NCBI GenBank assembly: GCA_022794295.1
Contig: JAAWEO010000032.1
Coordinates: 1-16,274, forward strand
Source: Angelakisella sp.
GTDB taxonomy: Bacteria; Bacillota; Clostridia; Oscillospirales; Ruminococcaceae
Reading direction: 5' to 3'
DNA: 16,274 nt
A program made the position numbers and the translations under genes. Positions 1 to 7,465 of this stretch are shown piece after piece. A model generated the notes under the pieces. The model was not told the origin of the DNA, did no database searches, and was given only the letters and a program-made list of their open reading frames with translations. How positions within the stretch are numbered: position 1 is the first letter of the stretch; the number at the start of each line of letters is the position of its first letter.

Positions 1-18
1 TTCGGGGCGGCGCGCCTC

Positions 19-40
19 ACGGGGGGACTAGTCCCCCCGT
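19..40. repeat. Perfect 22-bp GC-rich palindrome
   Basis: The arms ACGGGGGG and CCCCCCGT flank a central ACTAGT, so the whole 22 bp equals its own reverse complement. It can form a cruciform or, as RNA, a strong hairpin. It may belong to the 3' end of a gene lying left of the window. No T-run follows on either strand, so I do not call it an intrinsic terminator. Confidence 0.7.
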
Positions 41-67
41 GGGCCCCCTAACCCTCCGGGGGGGGAT

Positions 68-157
68 TTTGGTGCCTCCGGCGGAGCCGCTTCGCGGCTA
101 AGGCCTGCGGGCCAGGTTGGGTACGGCTTTGGTGCCTCCGGCGGAGGCCTGCGGGCC
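68..157 (+). repeat. Duplicated GC-rich intergenic repeat, one unit carrying a hairpin insertion
   Basis: Two direct units are seen. TTTGGTGCCTCCGGCGGA occurs at 68-85 and 128-145, and AGGCCTGCGGGCC at 101-113 and 145-157. In the second unit the two blocks are fused, sharing one A. In the first unit they are separated by about 15 bp that mostly form a small hairpin (AGCCGC-TTC-GCGGCT, 85-99). This looks like a dispersed intergenic repeat family. I see no gene in the first 205 bases. Confidence 0.6.
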
Positions 158-178
158 GGGGTGGAACGGCTGGGGTAA

Positions 179-187
179 TGTTATAAT
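179..187 (+). promoter_or_regulatory. Extended -10 promoter for the sir2-trxB operon
   Basis: A perfect TATAAT (182-187) is preceded by TG at 179-180, giving an extended -10. No good -35 is present at 17 bp spacing, which is tolerable for extended -10 promoters. The ribosome binding site AAGGAGG follows at 195-201, so the leader would be very short. Confidence 0.6.
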
Positions 188-208
188 GCAGTGTAAGGAG
201 GGGTTTTG

Positions 209-961
209 ATGGATGGGGAAAGGGTTCCGGGAGTGGGGCGGCTTGGGGAACTGGTGGAGTGCTGCGGGCCTATTGTTTTTTTCGGGGGGGCCGGGGTCTC
301 TACGGAAAGCGGCATTCCAGATTTTCGGGGGCAGGACGGGCTCTACCGCCAGGAATGGGCCTATCCTCCGGAGGAGATCGTCAGCCACAGCTTTTTCACC
401 CAAAAGACACAGGAGTTCTACCGCTTTTACCGCCAGAAAATGCTCTGGCTGGAGGCGGAGCCCAACGCTGCTCACCGGGGGCTTGCCCGGTGGGAGCGGG
501 AGGGGAAGCTTCTTTCGGTCATCACCCAGAATATCGATGGCCTGCACCAGGCCGCCGGAAGCCGCAGGGTCTGGGAGCTCCACGGCTCGGTGCACCGCAA
601 CCATTGTCTTGCCTGCGGGCGGGAGTTCTCTGCCCGGTTCATCAGGGACAGCCAGGATATCCCCCGCTGCCCCTGCGGCGGCATTGTCAAGCCAGATGTG
701 GTCCTGTACGAGGAGGGGCTGGACAGCGCCATCCTCCAGGGGGCGGCCTCGGACATCGCCCGGGCGGGGCTGCTTATCATCGGGGGCACCAGCCTGGGTG
801 TCTACCCGGCGGCCGGGCTTATTGACTACTACCGGGGGAAGGAGCTGGTGGTCATCAACCGCAGCCCCACCCCCAGGGACGCCCAGGCCACCCTTCTAAT
901 CACCGCCCCCATCGGGGAGGTTTTTCAGGCACTGGCCGGGAACAAGGAGGTACAGTCATGA
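209..961 (+). CDS. cobB: NAD-dependent protein deacylase, Sir2 family
   Basis: A 250-residue cytoplasmic sirtuin that removes acyl groups from protein lysines using NAD+. Visible motifs are the NAD-binding GAGVSTESGIPDFRG (27-41), TQNIDGLH (106-113) with the catalytic His125 in ELHGS, the zinc cysteines C133/C136 and C154/C156, KPDVVLYEE (161-169) and GTSLGVYPA (193-201). Length and motif order match a complete bacterial class III/U-type sirtuin. The ATG at 209 sits 7 nt after AAGGAGG; an in-frame TTG one codon earlier is less likely. The stop overlaps the next start (ATGA), so it is translationally coupled to the lipoprotein. Substrate cannot be read from sequence. Confidence 0.95.
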   Translation: MDGERVPGVGRLGELVECCGPIVFFGGAGVSTESGIPDFRGQDGLYRQEWAYPPEEIVSHSFFTQKTQEFYRFYRQKMLWLEAEPNAAHRGLARWEREGKLLSVITQNIDGLHQAAGSRRVWELHGSVHRNHCLACGREFSARFIRDSQDIPRCPCGGIVKPDVVLYEEGLDSAILQGAASDIARAGLLIIGGTSLGVYPAAGLIDYYRGKELVVINRSPTPRDAQATLLITAPIGEVFQALAGNKEVQS

Positions 962-1395
962 AATGGACGACCTTTTTCCTGGGTCTCGCCGCCCTGCTTC
1001 TGGCCGGGTGCGCCGCCGGCCAGAAGGACCACACCGGAGAGGTTCGGGAATACATCCAGCAGAACCTGCCGGAAAGCTACACTGCCTCCAGCCTGTTTGC
1101 CCTGGAGGTCCGGGAGGAGGATGGAGTTTGCTCCACCAGGATCACCCTGGACATGGCCGCTGATGGCTCCGATTACACCAGCTTCGGGGAGGACGATTTT
1201 ATGATGCTGGCGGAGCTGGAGGCCGGGTATCTTTTAGAAAACGCCTTGAAAGAACCCCCGGTCCCCACCGATTTTCTGCTGGAAATGCGCTTCGGGGAGG
1301 AACCCATCCTTGTGGAGCGCCGGTGGGAAGCAAGCTGGGGCACCCTGACCTATGGGGATGCGAGGATGGACATCAGCTTTGAGGATCCAAATTAG
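958..1395 (+). CDS. Small putative lipoprotein, unknown function
   Basis: A 145-residue protein with a typical lipoprotein signal: a short basic start, a hydrophobic stretch and the lipobox LLAGC with the lipidated Cys18. The mature part is acidic and carries no domain I recognise; it is probably anchored on the outer face of the membrane. The start overlaps the sir2 stop by 4 nt and has AAGGAGG 7 nt upstream. The thioredoxin reductase gene begins 27 nt after its stop, so it is an operon member. Confidence 0.85.
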   Translation: MKWTTFFLGLAALLLAGCAAGQKDHTGEVREYIQQNLPESYTASSLFALEVREEDGVCSTRITLDMAADGSDYTSFGEDDFMMLAELEAGYLLENALKEPPVPTDFLLEMRFGEEPILVERRWEASWGTLTYGDARMDISFEDPN

Positions 1396-1422
1396 ACTAT
1401 AAAAAACAGGAGGAACAAAACC

Positions 1423-2337
1423 ATGAGCTACGACATTCTGATTTTGGGGGGCGGCCCCGCCGGGCTTACCGCCGCACTCTACGCCAAGCGGGCAGGGGTC
1501 TCTGTCCTGGTCCTGGAAAAGACCATCTACGGTGGGCAGGTGATCAACACCCCCACAGTGGAAAATTACCCCGGCATCCACACCATCACCGGGGTGGACC
1601 TGGCAATGGCCCTCCATGAGCAGGTGGCAAAGCTGGGGGTGGAGGTGCGGATGGAGGAGCCCCTTTCCCTCCAGCTGGACACCGACCCCAAGGTGGTCAC
1701 CACCGCCCGGGGAAGCTACGAGGCCAAAACGGTGATCATCGCCAACGGGGTAAAGCGCCGCCAGCTGGGCTGCCCCGGGGAGGAACGGCTGGCCGGGCGG
1801 GGGGTCTCCTACTGCGCCACCTGCGACGGGGCCTTTTTCCAGGGGATGGAAACCGCCATTGTGGGCGGCGGCAACACCGCCCTGGAGGACGCCCTTTTCC
1901 TGGCCAATCAGTGCTCCACCGTCCACCTGATCCACCGGCGGGATGCCTTCCGGGGAAGCGCCATTTTGGCCGAGGCAGTAGCCAAGCGGGAAAACATCGT
2001 CCTCCATTACGACACGGTGGTAGAGGAGGTCCTGGGGGAGGACAAGGTCACCGGCCTGCGCCTGAAGCAGGTGAAAACCGGGGAGACCAAGGAGCTGCCC
2101 GTGGCGGGGGTGTTTGTCGCCATCGGCCTGATGCCGGATAACGCCTTCCTTGCCGGACAGGTAGAGTTGGACAAGGCCGGTTACATCCAGGCGGGCGAGG
2201 ACTGCCGCACCAGCCAGCCCGGGGTTTACGCCGCCGGAGACACCCGCACCAAAACGGTGCGCCAGATCGTCACCGCCGCCGCCGACGGAGCCGTGGCCGC
2301 CCTGGGGGCCGCAGGAGTGGCCGGGACGGTGAAATAA
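1423..2337 (+). CDS. trxB: Thioredoxin-disulfide reductase
   Basis: A 304-residue flavoprotein that passes electrons from NADPH through FAD to thioredoxin. Seen in order: the FAD-binding GGGPAGL (9-15), the redox pair Cys131/Cys134 in CATCDG, the NADPH-domain GGGNTALE (148-155), an HRRDAFR motif typical of the NADPH-phosphate site, and a C-terminal GVYAAGDTR FAD motif. Length is normal for low-molecular-weight TrxB. AGGAGG lies 7 nt before the ATG. The next gene follows after 16 nt. No thioredoxin gene is adjacent, so its partner is elsewhere. Confidence 0.96.
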   Translation: MSYDILILGGGPAGLTAALYAKRAGVSVLVLEKTIYGGQVINTPTVENYPGIHTITGVDLAMALHEQVAKLGVEVRMEEPLSLQLDTDPKVVTTARGSYEAKTVIIANGVKRRQLGCPGEERLAGRGVSYCATCDGAFFQGMETAIVGGGNTALEDALFLANQCSTVHLIHRRDAFRGSAILAEAVAKRENIVLHYDTVVEEVLGEDKVTGLRLKQVKTGETKELPVAGVFVAIGLMPDNAFLAGQVELDKAGYIQAGEDCRTSQPGVYAAGDTRTKTVRQIVTAAADGAVAALGAAGVAGTVK

Positions 2338-2353
2338 GAAAGGAGCCTGTACA

Positions 2354-3946
2354 ATGAAACGCCCCATTCTGTCCCTGCTGCTGGCCCTGGCTTTGGTGCT
2401 GGTGCCTGGGTGCTCCCGGGGAGAAGCCCCGGCCCAGGGGGAGCCACCCTTACCGGAGCAGGGGCAGGGCGGGCTGTTCCGGGACTGGTCGGGCCATGAT
2501 ACCGCCACCCGGCTCTTTCCGGGGGACAGCCTGCTGGGCTGGACCCTCACCGACATTGTGGAGGTCCCGGACATCCCCATAGCGGGCCAGGAGGGCCAGC
2601 TGGAGAATCTCCGGGCGGTCTTCCAGGGGGAGGTCCGGGTCCGGGGGCTGCTGATCCAGGACAGCGGGCGGGGCTGGTACCGCCAGACGGTGCGCTTCCT
2701 CCCTGGGGAGGACCAGCCCCTGCCCCGGTGGGCCTATTGCGGCCCCGGCGCGGCTCTCTCCCTGCTCCCCGCCCAGGTGATCCCGGAGCAGACAAAGGAC
2801 GGGTACTACAACATTCGGGACCTTCGCCCCATGGAGTACTTCCAGGCGGCGGAGGAAGCCCTGGGCCTTGCCCCGGACAACCGCTATATGGACTGCGAGC
2901 TGCTCCTGACCCGGTGGGAGGTGGGGCTGACCGAGGAGCCTGGGGTGCTGACATCGGTTGCCTTCGCCACAGAGGTGATCCCCCTCCGCCAGGAGAAGGA
3001 GGGCGGGGTATTCACCCGTCCCGATGGGCTGCCCGCCTTCCTCCGTGAGGGAGAAGCCCTTGGAGGCTGGACGCTGGAGGAGCTGGTTCTTTCCCAGGAT
3101 GGAACCGAAGAACGGGCCCTTTTCACCGGGGAAGCCACCCTGGCGGGAGGTCTTTACTTCCGCCGGACCCAGGGGGAAAAGACAAAGGTTATTCTAGGTG
3201 TCCAGGCCAAGGGACGAGGGAACCTTCCGGAGTGGTACGAATGTCCCTACTACTGGCTGGAGCTGCTCCCTGACCGGGAGACCATGCCGGAGGACACCAG
3301 GACCTACAACCGTGAGCTGGAGGAATTCTTCGGCACTGCCAGACAGAGGGCAGACCGGGAGTATCTGTATACCCTCACCGCCGCCAGGCTGGAGGCAAGG
3401 AGACATTCCCGGGGCGATTCATCTGCCTCCGACGGGACCCTGTACCTTTCCCGGGTGGAGGTAACCGATCAGGACCCCACCATGGGGGTGTTTACCAACT
3501 GCTGCAAAACCGTGGAACCCCAGGTGGTTCGGATGGGGGAGCAGTTTTTAGGCTGGACCCTGACCAACGTCACTGGCAGGCTGCACCCCACCCAATGGCA
3601 GGGCATAACCTATGACGGCGTTTCGGCAATATTTGAAGGGGAGCTGACCCTCCGGGGGCGGATGACCTATGTGGACAGCGATTATCCGGCGCCCTTCTTT
3701 GCCTTTTTCCCGGAGGATGCATCCCGGCTACCCATGTGGGAGGATGGCGGCTCCTGGATCTTCCCCTACCCGGACTGGGAATGGCCGGGAAATGAGGAAT
3801 ATCAGAACCAGCTGGGCCTTTCCCAGGTTGGGGACAGCTACCTGTGTGAGGTCACCATTACCCGTTTTGAATGTGTCCGGGATGGCAAGGGCCTTCTTCA
3901 CAACAACGCCTATCTTCAGACCCTACCCAGGCGCTTCGCGCCTTAA
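2354..3946 (+). CDS. Putative lipoprotein with three tandem GWTL-type domains
   Basis: A 530-residue protein starting with a lipoprotein signal (lipobox VPGC, Cys20). The mature chain contains three diverged copies of one domain of about 110-140 residues. Each opens with a G-(E/D)-x-L-x-GWTL motif (GWTL at 62-65, 238-241, 400-403). Each continues with an A-(V/L/I)-F-x-GE strand (88-93, 255-260, 425-430) and a following glycine-rich strand, and ends in a Y-x-(C/L)-x-(L/V)-T-x-x-R-(W/L/F)-E motif near 178-189, 337-347 and 496-506. I do not recognise the family; an extracytoplasmic binding or scaffold role is only inference. It is the last gene of the sir2-trxB operon. The final codons (RRFAP) lie in a short GC palindrome at 3929-3943, so its 3' end may have been remodelled by a repeat. 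Confidence 0.85.
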   Translation: MKRPILSLLLALALVLVPGCSRGEAPAQGEPPLPEQGQGGLFRDWSGHDTATRLFPGDSLLGWTLTDIVEVPDIPIAGQEGQLENLRAVFQGEVRVRGLLIQDSGRGWYRQTVRFLPGEDQPLPRWAYCGPGAALSLLPAQVIPEQTKDGYYNIRDLRPMEYFQAAEEALGLAPDNRYMDCELLLTRWEVGLTEEPGVLTSVAFATEVIPLRQEKEGGVFTRPDGLPAFLREGEALGGWTLEELVLSQDGTEERALFTGEATLAGGLYFRRTQGEKTKVILGVQAKGRGNLPEWYECPYYWLELLPDRETMPEDTRTYNRELEEFFGTARQRADREYLYTLTAARLEARRHSRGDSSASDGTLYLSRVEVTDQDPTMGVFTNCCKTVEPQVVRMGEQFLGWTLTNVTGRLHPTQWQGITYDGVSAIFEGELTLRGRMTYVDSDYPAPFFAFFPEDASRLPMWEDGGSWIFPYPDWEWPGNEEYQNQLGLSQVGDSYLCEVTITRFECVRDGKGLLHNNAYLQTLPRRFAP

Positions 3947-3961
3947 CACTGTGCGAATACT

Positions 3962-4086
3962 TAGTGGGTGCCTGGAGTCCTAATGAGCACAAGGCGAAGC
4001 GATTCCCCGGCCTTTTACAGGCTGGATGGGAGCGGCTCATGTCAGCCCAAGTCTCCAGGCACAGCCTTTCGCCCTGCACCCAGCTA
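3962..4086. other. Highly foldable non-coding stretch with nested stems, possible structured RNA
   Basis: No convincing gene lies between 3947 and 4279. Inside it, inverted repeats nest. TAGTGGGTGC (3962-3971) pairs with 4076-4086 with one bulged G. GTGCCTGGAG (3968-3977) pairs perfectly with 4053-4062, sharing GTGC with the first stem, so the two compete. ATGAGC (3983-3988) pairs with GCTCAT (4035-4040). CCGGCC (4007-4012) pairs with GGCTGG (4020-4025) with one G-U. On the + strand a poor -10-like AATACT (3956-3961) precedes it and a terminator hairpin follows at 4097. It could be a 3'UTR element, a small RNA or a degenerate repeat. I cannot match it to a known RNA family. Confidence 0.4.
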
Positions 4087-4096
4087 TCCTGCAAAT

Positions 4097-4116
4097 ACAC
4101 CCCAGTGGGGTGTTTT
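4097..4116 (+). terminator. Terminator hairpin after the sir2-trxB operon
   Basis: ACACCCC (4097-4103) pairs with GGGGTGT (4107-4113) around AGT and runs into TTT; the flanking TGCAA/TTGCA can extend the stem. It is the first end of the 99-bp repeat. The T-run is short, so termination strength is uncertain. Confidence 0.5.
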
Positions 4117-4195
4117 GCAACAACAGCCCACCTCGAATGGACCGGCCCATAAGGCCGGTCCATTCGACCCTCTAAAGGCCGCCCCCAGGCGGCCC
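4097..4195 (+). repeat. 99-bp three-hairpin repeat element, copy 1
   Basis: Three consecutive stem-loops are seen. The first is ACACCCC/GGGGTGT (4097-4113). The second is a perfect 15-bp stem TCGAATGGACCGGCC (4133-4147) closing a 5-nt loop with its complement at 4153-4167. The third is GGCCGCC/GGCGGCC (4177-4194). The whole unit recurs inverted at 16176-16274 with 94 of 99 positions identical by my hand alignment. It sits between convergent operons. Confidence 0.85.
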
Positions 4196-4229
4196 CCAAA
4201 GACCCGCCACACAATAAACAAAACCGCAG

Positions 4230-4275
4230 AACAAAAACAGGGCGGCCCCTCCCCACCTACGGAGGGCCCGCCCTG
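4230..4275 (-). terminator. Intrinsic terminator of the restriction-modification operon
   Basis: Read on the minus strand just after the nuclease stop, CAGGGCGG then CCCTCC pairs with GGAGGG then CCGCCCTG. There is one G/G mismatch and an 8-nt loop, and the stem is followed directly by TTTTTGTT (4237-4230). This is a classic strong rho-independent terminator. Confidence 0.85.
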
Positions 4276-4279
4276 CCCG

Positions 4280-5509
4280 CTATCTGGTGTCCATCTGCCG
4301 GATCGTTCCCGCCAGACGTGCCCTCTCCCCCCGGCGGTTCCGCCGGTAGTGGTGCATCAGGTACCGGGTGTCCACAAGGATCCCCTGGATCCGCTCGTAG
4401 GGACACAGACCGGACCTCCAGCTGGCGGCGGCCTCCCCGATGATCTTGTACACCTGGGGGGAATCTCCGGAGTCCCAGGGCATCAGAAAGGCGTTGTAAA
4501 CCGGGACCTCCCCGCCGTACCGCCGCCGCAGGTCCTCCCGGGAGGCAAGCTGTTCCCCGTAGATGATCTGCTTGCCAATGGAGGAGGAGCCGGGAAGATG
4601 GAAGGGGTCCCCGGTGACCCCATAGCGATAGTATTTGGCGTCCAGAACATAAACCCCGCTGTCCAGGAGCATAATGGTGTCCGGCTCCAGGGGGCGGTTG
4701 CTCCAGGCGGCACTCCCCAGACGCCAGTGGGTGGTGGGGAAATACCGCACCTTGTCCCGGATGCCAAACAGCTGGTCCACAAGCCACTCCCAGACATACT
4801 CGAAGGCGCCGGTCCCAAACAGAAACTCTTTTTTGCCCTCCTCTCCCCCCAGGTAGGCCAGCAGGGCGGACATGGCGGAAAAGAGGCGCTTTTCCCGGTC
4901 GTTGTTGGTCCGGGCCAGCTTGTCCCCCACCACCGAGAGAAACCGCAGGACCTCCAGCTCCCCCTCCGGCTTGGGGGGCATCCCAGGGGTGAACAGCCAC
5001 CCCAGCCGCCGGAAGCTTTCGTAAACACAGTGCCGGTGGATCTGGGTGAGCAGCCCCCTTTCGTTGGGGGAGGATACCCGCACCGTGTACCGGGTGTAAA
5101 CCGGGGACCCATCCGGCTGGAAAAGGGGTAGCTCCCTGCGGATGGTCCTGCCCCAGTCGATGCTCCCCCGCCCCCCGGCCCGGTAGACAGCCTCCCGCTC
5201 GGTGTACCAGCTGCCCCGGCGCAGGTAGTCGCTGATCAGCTCCAGGCAGGCAGCGGCGGGAAAGGCGGCGAACTGGGGCAGCTGCTCCCCCATTCCGGCC
5301 AGGGCATTGGGGCTGCGGAGAAACTCCTCCAGCACCGACATCAGCTGGAGAACATCCCGCCGGAGCCCCTCCTCGGAGGCGGACAGACGGTAGCCCAGGG
5401 GAAAGCAGACGGTCACCCCTTTGGGGGTCTCCCGTACCCCTACAAAGCGGTCCCCCTCGGTGTTGGTGCAGACCCGGCACCTTTCCCGCAGGATGATATC
5501 CGGCTCCAT
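4280..5509 (-). CDS. LlaJI/McrC-like PD-(D/E)xK restriction endonuclease subunit
   Basis: A 409-residue protein resembling the nuclease subunit of LlaJI-type, McrBC-related GTP-dependent restriction systems. The likely catalytic core is PD at 276-277 followed by VLDAKYY with D290 and K292, plus a downstream KQIIYGEQ segment with Gln314. A conserved-looking FEYVWEWL helix lies at 236-243. By analogy it cuts DNA when driven by the McrB GTPase. The ATG at 5509 is chosen because AGGTGAT (minus strand, 5519-5513), a good anti-16S match, precedes it. The mcrB stop lies inside that site, so the two genes are coupled. Longer in-frame starts inside mcrB lack support. It is the last gene before the terminator. 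Confidence 0.85.
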   Translation of the reverse strand: MEPDIILRERCRVCTNTEGDRFVGVRETPKGVTVCFPLGYRLSASEEGLRRDVLQLMSVLEEFLRSPNALAGMGEQLPQFAAFPAAACLELISDYLRRGSWYTEREAVYRAGGRGSIDWGRTIRRELPLFQPDGSPVYTRYTVRVSSPNERGLLTQIHRHCVYESFRRLGWLFTPGMPPKPEGELEVLRFLSVVGDKLARTNNDREKRLFSAMSALLAYLGGEEGKKEFLFGTGAFEYVWEWLVDQLFGIRDKVRYFPTTHWRLGSAAWSNRPLEPDTIMLLDSGVYVLDAKYYRYGVTGDPFHLPGSSSIGKQIIYGEQLASREDLRRRYGGEVPVYNAFLMPWDSGDSPQVYKIIGEAAASWRSGLCPYERIQGILVDTRYLMHHYRRNRRGERARLAGTIRQMDTR

Positions 5510-5513
5510 CCCA

Positions 5514-6665
5514 TCACCTGCCCTGTCCCGGCGCCGCGGCATCCCGGGCGGCGGCAAGCATGGCCCTCCGGAGATCCTCCTGGAAAACATCCAGCCGCCG
5601 GTTTCCCCTGGCAGTGGTAAAAGCCCGGAGAAGGGCCTCCAGGCTGGTGCAGCGTTCCAGGTCAAAGGCGCTCTCCCGGGAGAACCGGAAGGCGTCGTCC
5701 CAAAGGTATTTCAGCACCTTTTCGGGGAATCGGCGGTTGCTCCGCCTGGCCGCGGCCCGCTTTTTGGCATCCGCGCCGGGGTCATCCTCCGCCGGGTCAA
5801 AGTGCAGATAGGCCCCGGCCACAAAGTAGGCCCCCAGCTGCTTGTCCTCGGCGGAGTTCATCCGGAGACCCCGGTCCACAATCTCCCGGTTGACCGCCTG
5901 GCAGAAGGCCTGCCAGGTGACGCCGGTGTCCAGGATCCTGCTGGCAGCGTAGGGGTGGCCCTCAAAGGAATTCTCCACCAGGCGAAGCTCCCACCGGCGC
6001 TGGAAGGCGGTGTCCAGGGGGAAGGCGTTCTGGTCCGAGGTGTTCATTGTCCCCAGAATGGTCAGGTTGGAGGGGATGCGCACCTTGTGCTTCGCGTCCC
6101 CGTAAACAAAGCTGGCCACCGCCCCGTTGGTGATGGCGTACTCGCTGGTCCCGGCGGGAAACCCATCTGCCCCCTGGGCGGTCTTTCGGTCCAGAAGCTG
6201 AAAGACCTCGCCGAAGATGGCCGGGGCGCTGCCGCGGTTCAGCTCCTCGATGATCAGGAAGTATTCCCGTTGGGGGTCCCGGTAGGCCTTCCGGAGCAGC
6301 CGGGGAAAGGGCCCCGGGGAAAAGGCGTACCGCACCTGTCCCTCCGGGGTGATGTCGGGCAGGATCTGTCCCACAAAGTCCGAATAGGTGTAGTCGGGGT
6401 GAAAGACCAGGCGCTCCATCCGGTCCTCGTCTCCGCAGTACTCCTGCTGAATGATCCAGCTTTTGCCGCACCCCGGCACCCCGTACAGCAGCACATTGGT
6501 GCCCCCGGGCACCCGATCACACCGGTCAAGGTCCTCCTCCGGGGAGGGCGCCGGACCGGCCGGCTGTTCCTCCGGCACCGTCTGGCCTGCCGGAGCCGCC
6601 GGGGCTGTGTAATCCAGCAGCTCACTCAGGCGGTCCATGGTGATCTGGATATTGTCTCTATTCAT
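5514..6665 (-). CDS. mcrB: McrB-like AAA+ GTPase, restriction subunit without N-terminal recognition domain
   Basis: A 383-residue AAA+ motor of the McrB branch. It has Walker A GVPGCGKS (62-69), Walker B FLIIEELNR (136-144), the McrB signature MNTSDQN (207-213), and DTAFQRRW (218-225) with candidate arginine-finger residues. In the family GTP hydrolysis drives the McrC nuclease. Only about 55 low-complexity Pro/Ala-rich residues precede the AAA+ core, whereas classical McrB carries a DNA-recognition domain there. The ATG at 6665 has AAGGAGG 9 nt upstream and overlaps the stop of the preceding gene by 8 nt. The next gene starts 4 nt past its stop. Confidence 0.9.
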   Translation of the reverse strand: MNRDNIQITMDRLSELLDYTAPAAPAGQTVPEEQPAGPAPSPEEDLDRCDRVPGGTNVLLYGVPGCGKSWIIQQEYCGDEDRMERLVFHPDYTYSDFVGQILPDITPEGQVRYAFSPGPFPRLLRKAYRDPQREYFLIIEELNRGSAPAIFGEVFQLLDRKTAQGADGFPAGTSEYAITNGAVASFVYGDAKHKVRIPSNLTILGTMNTSDQNAFPLDTAFQRRWELRLVENSFEGHPYAASRILDTGVTWQAFCQAVNREIVDRGLRMNSAEDKQLGAYFVAGAYLHFDPAEDDPGADAKKRAAARRSNRRFPEKVLKYLWDDAFRFSRESAFDLERCTSLEALLRAFTTARGNRRLDVFQEDLRRAMLAAARDAAAPGQGR

Positions 6666-7440
6666 CTTCCCCGTCCTCCTTTTTTCCCAGTACCGCGGCC
6701 TTGACATCCTGGTGCCGCCCGGAATCGGTCACCTGCCACCGGGTGGCCTGGGTAAGACTGATCAGACCGGCAAAGTCGAAATGCTGGGGAAGGTACTGGT
6801 GGCCCTTGGGGTTTTCCACAATGTCCACCGAGGAAAACCGCAGCTTGCCGGCCCGGTAGCGTTCCATGGCGTCGTCCAGCAGCGCCTCCCCCTGGCTGTC
6901 CCCGTCCCGCCGGACAAAGGTGTTGAGAAGGTACCACTCCCACCAGTTCAGGGTGCCGTACCGCTCCAGGGCCCGGAGGGCAGCCCCCAGGGGATGGAGC
7001 TTGGTCCCGTCGCCGTTGTGGATGCAGTAGTCCCTCATAGCATCGCAGTAGACCTCCTCGTACAGGCTTTTGATCTGGGCGGCAATCTCCTTCTTGGTCT
7101 CCGGGTCCTTCTCCAAGGCGGCAGCCTGCTGCTCCAGCACCGCCACCCGGTGGACCACCTGGCCCCTGGGGGTGATCAGCTCCTGAGCCCGCAGGGGATT
7201 GTAGGAACGGAAGGGCTTGTCGTTGAGAAAGCCGAAGCTGACACAGGCCGCCTTGAGGGTCCGGATCACCCCGGAGGACCCTGCCCCGATCTCTTTTGCC
7301 AGCCTCTCCTGAAGGGGGTGGCCCCAGGTGTCATTTCCCAAAAAGGCCGGATCCTCCAGCCGGTCCAGAATGATCCGGATCTGCCGGTGAAAATCGGGTC
7401 CCAGGTTTCTCCCTGTGTAGCGCCAGCCGCGAAGCTCCAT
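6658..7440 (-). CDS. Unrecognised 260-residue protein inside the restriction-modification operon
   Basis: I do not recognise this family. It looks soluble, with no signal or membrane segment. Residues about 38-73 (ERLAKEIGAGSSGVIRTLKA within it) look like a helix-turn-helix or winged-helix fold. Residues about 98-132 are a charged, coiled-coil-like helix. The C-terminal part (FDFAGLISLT, then RWQVTDSG, about 221-241) resembles a second small DNA-binding module. The start has AAGGAGG 8 nt upstream. Its end overlaps the mcrB start by 8 nt, so the two are coupled. Context suggests a specificity or DNA-recognition subunit for a McrB lacking its own; this is inference. Confidence 0.85.
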   Translation of the reverse strand: MELRGWRYTGRNLGPDFHRQIRIILDRLEDPAFLGNDTWGHPLQERLAKEIGAGSSGVIRTLKAACVSFGFLNDKPFRSYNPLRAQELITPRGQVVHRVAVLEQQAAALEKDPETKKEIAAQIKSLYEEVYCDAMRDYCIHNGDGTKLHPLGAALRALERYGTLNWWEWYLLNTFVRRDGDSQGEALLDDAMERYRAGKLRFSSVDIVENPKGHQYLPQHFDFAGLISLTQATRWQVTDSGRHQDVKAAVLGKKEDGEDE

Positions 7441-7465
7441 TCTGTCCCCCTCCTTTTCCTGTGGG

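Noticed and set aside
3929..3943. AGGCGC-TTC-GCGCCT hairpin at the end of the lipoprotein gene as a terminator
   Set aside because: It lies before the stop codon and no T-run follows; the hairpin at 4097 is the better terminator.
3968..5131. Long plus-strand frame running through the intergenic region into the nuclease gene
   Set aside because: It is the antisense frame of a real gene; composition is Pro/Gly/Val-rich with no motif, and GC-rich DNA produces many such open frames.
5510..5665. Longer nuclease start extending 52 codons into mcrB
   Set aside because: The extra residues are Pro/Gly/Arg-rich out-of-frame translation of mcrB, and a good ribosome binding site directly precedes the ATG at 5509.
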